The position numbers were made by a program, and so were the translations under genes. 36,256 nt of DNA from CAYNLG01 sp964397995. Lineage in GTDB: Bacteria > Planctomycetota > Phycisphaerae > FEN-1346. Of the stretch, positions 1 through 5,939 are shown piece after piece. Location: contig CAYNLG010000035.1 of assembly GCA_964397995.1 (NCBI GenBank), forward strand, positions 1 through 36,256, read 5' to 3'. Below the pieces are notes generated by a model. The model was not told the DNA's origin. It did no database searches and saw nothing but the letters and a program-made list of their open reading frames with translations. How positions within the stretch are numbered: the stretch's first letter is position 1; the number at the start of each line of letters is the position of its first letter.

Positions 1-384
1 GCATTAAACCCCAATAAGACATGTATGCACAACCCCTTGTTTCTATCATTACCATCAACTACAACGAATCAGCCGTAACGCTGGAGTTGCTGGCATCCCT
101 GCGGTGCCTGACTTACCCTGCCGTGGAGGTTATCGTAGTGGACAACGCCTCCCCCAATGATCAGCCGGGCCGGATCAAGGAGGCCTACCCGGAGGTACAC
201 CTGATCAAAAGCCCGGAAAACCTAGGCTTCGCAGGCGGCAACAACCTCGGCATCGAGGCCGCAAAAGGAGCATTCCTCTTTTTCCTCAACAACGATACAG
301 AAGTGCCGCCGGGCGTTCTGGAACCCCTGGTGGAAACCCTGCAGCGGCAGCCGGAGGTTGGCATCGTCAGCCCGAAGATCAAGG
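1..384 (+). other. Foreign-looking segment: N-terminal fragment of a family 2 glycosyltransferase
   Basis: Residues 1-121 of the first ORF read as the start of a GT-A fold family 2 glycosyltransferase: the opening VSIITINYN, the nucleotide-binding VVDNAS, the NLGFAGGNN segment and the metal-binding-type FFLNND motif, ending at GIVSPKIK. Base composition differs from what follows: by hand count about 56% GC in 1-360 against about 69% in 361-720. The glycosyltransferase stops at about one third of its normal length and becomes GspE in frame inside AAGATCAAGGTCGTG (375-389). The next bases encode the TVEDPVEY motif of GspE. AAG occurs twice at the seam (375 and 381), consistent with a microhomology-mediated assembly join. 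It could in principle be a real rearrangement, but neither protein would then be complete. Confidence 0.8.
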
Positions 385-1031
385 TCGTGACGGTCGAGGA
401 CCCGGTGGAGTACCACTTGGACGGGATCAACCAGATCCAGGTCCAGCCGAAGATCGGCATGACCTTCGCGCGGGGGCTGCGGGCGATCCTGCGGCACGAC
501 CCGGACGTGGTGATGATCGGCGAGATCCGCGACCTGGAGACGGCGGAGGCGGCGATCCAGGCCGCCCTGACCGGGCACCTGGTCTTCTCGACGCTGCACA
601 CGAACGACGCGGCGTCGGCGGCGACGCGCCTGCTGGACATGGGCGTGGAGCCGTATCTGGTGACGAGCACGCTGCTGGCGGCGATGGCCCAGCGGCTGGT
701 GCGGCGGATCTGTCCGGACTGCAAGCGGCCGGTCGAGCCGGACCGCGAGCGGTTGCCGGCCGACCTGGAGCTCGCCCCCGGCCAGATGCTCTACCGCGGC
801 GAGGGGTGCCGCGCCTGCCGCGGCACGGGCTACCGCGGGCGGACAGGCCTCTTTGAGCTGATGCGCATCACCGACCCGGTCCGCGAGGAGGTCATGGTCC
901 GGGCGCCGACAAGCCATGTCTTGGCGGCGGCCAAGGCCGACGGCCTGCGCCTGTTGCGCGAGGACGGCTGGGCCAAGGTCCGGGCCGGCATGACGACGCC
1001 CGACGAAGTGATCCGGTCGACCGCCTTGTGA
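21..1031 (+). CDS. gspE: Chimeric ORF; 3' two thirds is type II secretion ATPase GspE (C-terminal part)
   Basis: From residue ~122 the protein is the C-terminal half of the GspE/PilB hexameric ATPase, which powers pseudopilus assembly on the cytoplasmic face of the inner membrane. Visible motifs are the Asp-box region TVEDPVEY (124-131), the Walker B region DVVMIGEIRD (162-171), the His-box STLHTNDA (190-197) and a four-cysteine zinc site, CPDC at 231-234 and CRAC at 263-266, as in GspE. The N1/N2 domains and Walker A are missing, replaced by the glycosyltransferase fragment, so this ORF as written could not be an active ATPase. The genuine gspE start lies outside the window. The order gspE then gspF is the standard T2SS order, supporting the assignment. 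ATG 21 belongs to the glycosyltransferase part, not to gspE. Confidence 0.9.
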   Translation: MYAQPLVSIITINYNESAVTLELLASLRCLTYPAVEVIVVDNASPNDQPGRIKEAYPEVHLIKSPENLGFAGGNNLGIEAAKGAFLFFLNNDTEVPPGVLEPLVETLQRQPEVGIVSPKIKVVTVEDPVEYHLDGINQIQVQPKIGMTFARGLRAILRHDPDVVMIGEIRDLETAEAAIQAALTGHLVFSTLHTNDAASAATRLLDMGVEPYLVTSTLLAAMAQRLVRRICPDCKRPVEPDRERLPADLELAPGQMLYRGEGCRACRGTGYRGRTGLFELMRITDPVREEVMVRAPTSHVLAAAKADGLRLLREDGWAKVRAGMTTPDEVIRSTAL

Positions 1032-1065
1032 GCCGGCCGCGGGCCGGCCCGGGCACGTCGCCCGG
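1032..1065 (+). other. Two consecutive hairpins between gspE and gspF
   Basis: Immediately after the gspE stop, GCCGGCC (1032-1038) pairs with GGCCGGC (1042-1048) over a 3-base loop. Then CCGGGC (1049-1054) pairs with GCCCGG (1060-1065) over a 5-base loop. No T-tract follows, so a classical intrinsic terminator is unlikely. They could stabilise a processed 3' end or be chance in very GC-rich DNA. Confidence 0.35.
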
Positions 1066-1092
1066 CCGACATCGCCCGAACGAAACGCCCGA

Positions 1093-2289
1093 ATGGCCAA
1101 TTACCACTATGCCGCCCGCACCTCCGCCGGCAAGGAGGTGACCGGGATCATGCAGGCCGAGAGCGAGGCCGCCGTCCTGCGCACCCTGGACGAGAAGGCC
1201 CTCTTTCCGATCCGGGTCGAGCCGGCGGCGCCGCCGCGGGCCCCGCTGACGCTCGGGGCACGCATCAAGCTGCGCGAGGTGGCGGGCCTGTACCGCCAGC
1301 TCGGCGATCTGCTCCGCGCGGGCGTTCCGATGCTCCGGGCCCTGGAAACGCTGCACCGGGCCCTGCCGGCGGGCGCGCTCAGGCAAGAGGTCGAGCGGGT
1401 GCGGGCGGAGGTGGCCGACGGGCGACCGCTGGCCGAGGCCTTCGCCGAGAAGCCGGCGGTCTTCCAGCCCGCGCACACGGCGATGGTGCGAGCGGGGGAG
1501 CGCGGCGGGTTCCTGGAGGACGTGCTGACGAACCTGGCGGAGTTCGTCGAGCGCCAGGAGGAACTCCAGTCGAAGGTCCGCGGCGCGATGATCTACCCGG
1601 TGCTCCTTATCTCGGCCCTGGTGGTCGTGACGGTGGTGGCGCTGGTGTGGCTGGTGCCGGAGTTCGCGGGGTTCCTGGAGGATGCCGCGAAGCCGCTGCC
1701 GACGCGGCTGCTGTTCGGGGCGAGCGACCTGGTGCGCGGCCAATGGCCCTTCCTGCTGCTGGGGGCGGTGCTGGCGGCGGCGGCGCTGGGGACGGCGTCG
1801 CGGAACGAGACGGCGCAGCGGCTGTGGGACCGGGCGCGGCTGCGGCTGCCGCTCTTCGGCCAGGCCGTGCGCATGGTGGCCATCACCCGCTTCTGCCGCG
1901 TCCTGGGCCTGATGCTTTCGAGCGGCGTGCCGATCCTGGAGGCCCTGGAGATCAGCCGCGACGCCACCGGCTCGCGGCTGATGGGCGAGACGATCGGGGC
2001 CGCGGCCGAGAACGTGCGGGGTGGCGAACCGCTGGCCGAGCCGCTCGGCCGCAGCCGCCTCTTTCCGGCGGAGATCGTCGAGATGATCGCCGTCGCGGAG
2101 GAGTCGAACACGATGGACAGCGTGCTCGCGCGGATCGCCGACACGGTGGAGCGGCGGACGAACCGGCAGGTGGACCTGGCGGTGCGGCTGATCGAACCGA
2201 TGGTTCTGGTGCTGATGGCGGGAGCGGTGGCGTTCGCGGCCCTCGCCCTGTATTATCCCATCTTCACGATGGTCCGGACGCTGAAGTGA
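1093..2289 (+). CDS. gspF: Type II secretion inner-membrane platform protein GspF
   Basis: GspF (398 aa, normal family length) is the polytopic inner-membrane platform protein that couples the GspE ATPase to pseudopilus assembly. Two T2SSF domains are visible. The first is around residues 65-190, with LYRQLGDLLRAGVPMLRALE. The second is around 265-390, with the matching CRVLGLMLSSGVPILEALE. Hydrophobic segments lie near residues 159-187 (MIYPVLLISALVVVTVVALV), 220-235 and 366-393, the expected three transmembrane helices. The N-terminal YHYAARTSAGKEVTG stretch is the usual cytoplasmic lead-in. ATG 1093 is the natural start and has no strong Shine-Dalgarno. It follows gspE by 61 bases and precedes gspG by 60 bases in the conserved T2SS order. 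Confidence 0.95.
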   Translation: MANYHYAARTSAGKEVTGIMQAESEAAVLRTLDEKALFPIRVEPAAPPRAPLTLGARIKLREVAGLYRQLGDLLRAGVPMLRALETLHRALPAGALRQEVERVRAEVADGRPLAEAFAEKPAVFQPAHTAMVRAGERGGFLEDVLTNLAEFVERQEELQSKVRGAMIYPVLLISALVVVTVVALVWLVPEFAGFLEDAAKPLPTRLLFGASDLVRGQWPFLLLGAVLAAAALGTASRNETAQRLWDRARLRLPLFGQAVRMVAITRFCRVLGLMLSSGVPILEALEISRDATGSRLMGETIGAAAENVRGGEPLAEPLGRSRLFPAEIVEMIAVAEESNTMDSVLARIADTVERRTNRQVDLAVRLIEPMVLVLMAGAVAFAALALYYPIFTMVRTLK

Positions 2290-2292
2290 CCG

Positions 2293-2308
2293 GCCGCCCG
2301 CGGGCGGC
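2293..2308. other. Perfect 16-bp GC palindrome between gspF and gspG
   Basis: GCCGCCCG followed directly by its reverse complement CGGGCGGC, four bases after the gspF stop. There is no T-run after it. It may form an RNA hairpin separating platform genes from the highly expressed major pseudopilin, or it may be chance in GC-rich DNA. A good ribosome site (AAAGGAG, 2335-2341) for gspG lies downstream. Confidence 0.3.
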
Positions 2309-2349
2309 GGTCGCGACAAAACGACGCACGTACGAAAGGAGCCAGACGC

Positions 2350-2808
2350 ATGAAGAAGCGACGCAACGGCCGGCGGGGCTTCACCCTGATCGAAGTCCTC
2401 CTGGTCATCCTCATCATCGGCATGCTGGCGGCCGTGTTCATCGGGGTCTACGGCGGCACCCGCAAGGGCGCCCGCATCGACACCACCAAGCTCCTCCTGA
2501 AGCAGCTCGAGAACGAGCTCGAGAAGTACAACATGCACGTCGGCCATTACCCCTCGGAGGACGAGGGCGGCCTGGACGCCCTGCGCACCCAGCCGACCTT
2601 TGACGACGAGGACCTGGCCGACGCCTGGCGCGGCCCGTACATCAAGGAAACGCCCGAGGACCCGTGGAACAACCCGATCCAGTACGAGCTCGTCGACAAC
2701 CCGGGTGACCTGGGTCTGGCGGTTCCGTACAAGTTGTGGTCCTACGGGCCGGACGGCCAGGACGGCACCGATGATGACATCCGCAACTGGTCCGAAGAGG
2801 GCGTCTAG
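2350..2808 (+). CDS. gspG: Major pseudopilin GspG
   Basis: GspG (152 aa) is the main subunit of the periplasmic pseudopilus that pushes substrates through the secretin. The prepilin signature is RRG then FTLIEV (cleavage after Gly15, Glu at +5), followed by a 20-residue hydrophobic helix. The GspG-specific core includes the region EKYNMHVGHYPSEDEGGLDAL, the PYIKETPEDPWNNPIQY stretch and a C-terminal Asp-rich loop (YGPDGQDGTDDDI). That loop matches the calcium-binding loop known in GspG proteins. ATG 2350 is preceded by AAAGGAG at a suitable distance. Its 3' end overlaps the next gene by 38 bases. No prepilin peptidase gene is present in the window, so processing must rely on a PilD/GspO encoded elsewhere. 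Confidence 0.96.
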   Translation: MKKRRNGRRGFTLIEVLLVILIIGMLAAVFIGVYGGTRKGARIDTTKLLLKQLENELEKYNMHVGHYPSEDEGGLDALRTQPTFDDEDLADAWRGPYIKETPEDPWNNPIQYELVDNPGDLGLAVPYKLWSYGPDGQDGTDDDIRNWSEEGV

Positions 2809-3418
2809 CCGACCGCGCCGCCGGGGCTTCACGCTCCTGGAGGTGGTGCTGGCGCTCGGGGTCTACGTGCTGCTCGCCTCAATGTTGGTGCTGAGCCTGG
2901 CCGGGGCGTCGCACCGCGAAGACCTGGACGAGGCGACGGTCCGCCTGGGCACGGCCCTCCGCCGCGCCCGGGCCGAGGCCGCGCGGCGCGGCCGGCGCGT
3001 CTGCTTCGTTCTGCGCGACGAGGCCGGCGGGTTCGCCGTCCTGTGGGAGCCCGAGCCGCTGGCCGACCCGGGGCGGTTCGCCCCGATGCCCGCGACGTGG
3101 ACGGCCGACCTGCCGTCGGACCTGGCGGAGGTGACGCGCGTCGAGCTGACGGGCCCGGCGGCGTGGCGCGCCGTCGGGTACCAGACGGCGCCGATGCTGC
3201 TGGACGGGATGATCGACCCCGGCGAGGTTCTCCTCTTCGCCCCGGATGGGAGCTCCGACTCGGCGCTGGTGGAGATCGCGGCGCTCGCGAGCGACGACGC
3301 GCGGCGGGGTCTCGTCGAGATCGACGGCGCCGCCGGCACGGTCACCTCGCGGGTCCTGACGCCCGCGGCCCTGGACGCGTACTACGCCGAGAGGCAGGAG
3401 GCGGCCGACGGATGGTGA
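2771..3418 (+). CDS. gspH: Minor pseudopilin, GspH-like
   Basis: A 215-aa type IV pilin-like protein starting at ATG 2771 (or the adjacent ATG 2774), inside the end of gspG. The frame is open much further upstream, but residues before 2771 are an Arg/Thr-rich out-of-frame reading of gspG and are not real. The prepilin motif is PRRRG then FTLLEVVLAL with Glu at +5. The hydrophobic helix is followed by a globular part containing AAWRAVGYQ and PGEVLLFAPDGSSDSALVEI, which resembles the GspH/FimT beta-rich domain, where a late PDG motif is usual. It is expected to sit at the tip of the pseudopilus with GspI/J/K. Its stop overlaps the gspI start by 7 bases. The GspH call rests on position and size; another minor pseudopilin type is possible. 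Confidence 0.85.
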   Translation: MMTSATGPKRASSRPRRRGFTLLEVVLALGVYVLLASMLVLSLAGASHREDLDEATVRLGTALRRARAEAARRGRRVCFVLRDEAGGFAVLWEPEPLADPGRFAPMPATWTADLPSDLAEVTRVELTGPAAWRAVGYQTAPMLLDGMIDPGEVLLFAPDGSSDSALVEIAALASDDARRGLVEIDGAAGTVTSRVLTPAALDAYYAERQEAADGW

Positions 3419-3858
3419 CCCGTCCGTGCCAACGCGCCCCGCGCCGCGCGGCCGTGCTGCTCGAGGTCCTCGTGGCCTCGTCCATCTTCACCGCGACGGC
3501 GCTCGTTGTGGTGGGCAGCCTGAGCACGGGGCTACGGACGGCGGCGGCACTGGCGGCCGAGGCGCAGGCGGAGAACCTGGCGGTCTCGCTCCTGGCGGAG
3601 ATCGAGCTGGGTATCGTCTCGCCGCTCGACGTTGGGCCCGAGGCGATGGCCGAGCCGCACGCCGACTGGACGTGGGAGATCCGCACCGCCCCCGTCGAGG
3701 CCGCGCCGGAACTCGTCGCCCTGTGGCGGGTGGAGGCGATCGTCCGGAACGAACGGCTGGGCCTGGTGCGGCGGATCGTGACGTGGGCCGAGGAGCCCGA
3801 CCTGGACGCCGCCCCCGTCTCGGAGGATATGTCGATTTTCCTGGGAGGCCGGCTATGA
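3412..3858 (+). CDS. gspI: Minor pseudopilin, GspI-like
   Basis: A 148-aa protein from ATG 3412, overlapping the preceding stop. It has the layout of GspI, a small pseudopilin that forms the tip complex with GspJ and GspK: a short basic leader, a hydrophobic helix beginning LLEVLVASSIFTATALVVV, and a compact domain with a WTWEIRT strand and VEAIVRN typical of GspI. Unusually, the residue at the prepilin cleavage position is Ala13 rather than Gly, and +1 is Ala14 rather than Phe/Met. The +5 Glu (Glu18) is kept. Stop TGA overlaps the gspJ ATG as ATGA. The identity is supported by position between GspH and GspJ. Confidence 0.85.
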   Translation: MVTRPCQRAPRRAAVLLEVLVASSIFTATALVVVGSLSTGLRTAAALAAEAQAENLAVSLLAEIELGIVSPLDVGPEAMAEPHADWTWEIRTAPVEAAPELVALWRVEAIVRNERLGLVRRIVTWAEEPDLDAAPVSEDMSIFLGGRL

Positions 3859-4571
3859 CGCGCGCGCGGCGGGGTATGACGCTGCTCGAGGCGATTCTCG
3901 CCCTCGGCCTCGCGCTTGCGCTCGTGGGCGGCATGGTCGGGTTCTACCGCGAGATCGTCCAGGCCCGGGCCGCCATGATGGAGCAGGTCGAGGCGGTCCG
4001 TGCGAGGCGGCACGTGATGAACCGGATCACCGATGAGCTGCGCGGCGCGCTGGCCCAGGGCCCGGGTGTCCGCGGTTCCGACACGGGCATCCGCTTCATG
4101 ACGGCGGGCGTGCCGGGGCCGGCCGCGTGGCTGGAACTGGACGCCACCGAGACGCCGCCCCCCCCGGAGCAGGACCTGCGCCTGGTCGGTTACCGCATCC
4201 GGTACGAGGAGACCGAGGACGGCGACGTCGTGGCCGTCGGCCTGGAGCGGACGGAGCAGACGCTCGTCGAGGCGCTCGTGGCCGAGGAAGGCCGCGAGAT
4301 CCGCGCGGCCCTGGTGAGCGAGAGCATCAAGTTCCTCCGCGTCCAGTACTGGGACGGCGAGGTCTGGTTCCCCTCGCCGCCCGAGGGCATGCCGACGGGG
4401 GTCGAGATCGCCCTCGGCGCCGAGCCGCTCCCCGAGGAGACCGACCCGCTCGACTACCCGTACGAGGTGGTGCGCCGGGTGATCGCGCTGCCGGCGGCCC
4501 AGCCGCCCGCGCGCCAGGCCGACGTGGACCCTGAGGCCGCCGGCAAGGGCGGGGAAGGGGGCCGGCCATGA
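3855..4571 (+). CDS. gspJ: Minor pseudopilin, GspJ-like
   Basis: A 238-aa protein starting at ATG 3855 (ATGA overlap with gspI; GGGAGG lies about eight bases upstream). The prepilin motif ARRG then MTLLEAILALG has Glu at +5 and is followed by a long hydrophobic helix. The globular part includes the helix VEAVRARRHVMNRITDELR and the strand VGYRIRYEE, a usual GspJ layout, and a segment SIKFLRVQYWDGEVW. The C-terminal tail (from about residue 215) is Pro/Ala/Gly-rich and looks disordered. It would be part of the GspI-J-K tip of the pseudopilus. Its stop overlaps gspK as ATGA. The long upstream open frame is a shadow and was not used. Confidence 0.88.
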   Translation: MTRARRGMTLLEAILALGLALALVGGMVGFYREIVQARAAMMEQVEAVRARRHVMNRITDELRGALAQGPGVRGSDTGIRFMTAGVPGPAAWLELDATETPPPPEQDLRLVGYRIRYEETEDGDVVAVGLERTEQTLVEALVAEEGREIRAALVSESIKFLRVQYWDGEVWFPSPPEGMPTGVEIALGAEPLPEETDPLDYPYEVVRRVIALPAAQPPARQADVDPEAAGKGGEGGRP

Positions 4572-5932
4572 GGCGGCGCGGCCTGGTGCTGGCGGCGGTG
4601 CTGGTCGTCATGACGCTGGCGGCCGCGGTGGCCGTGGGCGTTTTGTTCGTCGCCCAGGCCGAGACCGCCGCCGCCGACGCCCACGCGCGCGGCGAAGGGG
4701 CGTACCAGGCGGCCCGAAGCGGCCTGGCCTACACCGTCAAGGTGCTCGGCGAAGTCGTCGCGGACCGGACCCTCTGGTACGACAACCCGGACCTCTTCCA
4801 GAACGTGCCCGTCTGCGAGACCGGCCGGGACGCCTGGTACTTCAGCGTCTATGCCGCCATGCCGGACGAGCCGGACGCGGTCCGCTACGGCGTCACGGAC
4901 GAGGCGAGCCGCATCAACCTGAACACGGCCGACGAGGCGGTGCTGCTCGCTCTGCCGGGCATGACAACGGAGCGGGCCGCGGCCCTGATCGACTGGCGCG
5001 ACCGGGACGACGACCCGCTGCCCGACGGGGCCGAGCAAGCATACTACGAGACGCTGCCCCAGCCCTACGCCTGCGCGAACCGGAATCTCAGAACCGTGGA
5101 GGAGCTTCTGCTCGTTCGCGGGTTCAACGGACAGGTTGTCTACGGCGAGGACGCCAACCTGAGCGGGCTGCTGGACCCGAACGAGAACGACGCCCGGGAC
5201 CGCTTCCCGCCGGACGACCAGGACGGGCACCTGGACCGCGGCTTGGCGGGCCTGACGACCGTCTGGAGCCGCGAGCGAAACGTGTCGGCCGACGGCGGGC
5301 CGCGGGCCGACGTCAACGGGCCGATCGAGGCCCTGCAGGGCCTGTCGCAGGAGACGCTGGCGTTCCTGAAGATCTGCCGCGCCGAGGGCGTGAAGCTGGC
5401 CCACCCGGCGGAGCTGGTGGACGCGTTGGTCGAGATCACGAAGCGGCACCGCGAGTTCCCGGACCTGCGGGAAGGCCAGACGGTGACGTACCAGGCGCCG
5501 CTGGAGGAGGTGCCGCTCTTGGTGGACCGTCTGACGGCCACCAACGTCGCGACGTTGACGGGGCTGGTGAACGTGACGACGGCCTCGCCGGAGGTGCTGG
5601 CGGCGGCGCTGGAGCTCGACGGATTCGCGGCCCGGGAGATTGCCGAGGTCGGGCGGTCGCTGGACGCGGACGAGGCGGCCACGACGGCGTGGCTGTACAC
5701 GAGCGGCCTGGTGGACGCCGAGACGTACAAGCGGGCGGCCCCGCGGCTGACGACTCGCGCGGCCCAGTTCCGCGTGCGCGTAATTGGCTTCGGCGTGCCG
5801 TCGGGCCGATACTGTGTGCTGGAGGGCGTGGTGGACCTGATGCGCGGGCGGCCGCTGGTGTACGTGCGGGACCTGACGCGGATGGGCCTGCCGCTGGCCC
5901 TGAATCCGGACGAAGTGCAGACCAGGCGGTGA
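4568..5932 (+). CDS. gspK: Pseudopilus tip protein GspK
   Basis: GspK (454 aa) is the large minor pseudopilin at the tip of the pseudopilus. The N-terminus MRRRG then LVLAAVLVVMTL is a prepilin-type signal that lacks Glu at +5, as is typical of GspK. The GspK SAM-like/helix-hairpin-helix domain is clear: RINLNTADEAVLLALPGM (near 115-133), ERAAALIDWRDRDDDPLPDG, then YETLPQPYACANRNLRTVEE and LLLVRGF. A second HhH-like segment, GLVNVTTASPEVLAAAL, follows near residues 330-350. Length exceeds the usual ~320 aa because of an inserted Asp-rich stretch around 195-225. The start overlaps gspJ as ATGA, with a GGGAAGGGGG stretch upstream. The gap to the next gene is 7 bases. Confidence 0.93.
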   Translation: MRRRGLVLAAVLVVMTLAAAVAVGVLFVAQAETAAADAHARGEGAYQAARSGLAYTVKVLGEVVADRTLWYDNPDLFQNVPVCETGRDAWYFSVYAAMPDEPDAVRYGVTDEASRINLNTADEAVLLALPGMTTERAAALIDWRDRDDDPLPDGAEQAYYETLPQPYACANRNLRTVEELLLVRGFNGQVVYGEDANLSGLLDPNENDARDRFPPDDQDGHLDRGLAGLTTVWSRERNVSADGGPRADVNGPIEALQGLSQETLAFLKICRAEGVKLAHPAELVDALVEITKRHREFPDLREGQTVTYQAPLEEVPLLVDRLTATNVATLTGLVNVTTASPEVLAAALELDGFAAREIAEVGRSLDADEAATTAWLYTSGLVDAETYKRAAPRLTTRAAQFRVRVIGFGVPSGRYCVLEGVVDLMRGRPLVYVRDLTRMGLPLALNPDEVQTRR

Positions 5933-5939
5933 GAGGCGT

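Noticed and set aside
892..2832. A 646-codon open frame on the - strand opposite gspE, gspF and gspG
   Set aside because: A shadow frame with repetitive His/Arg/Leu content and no motifs.
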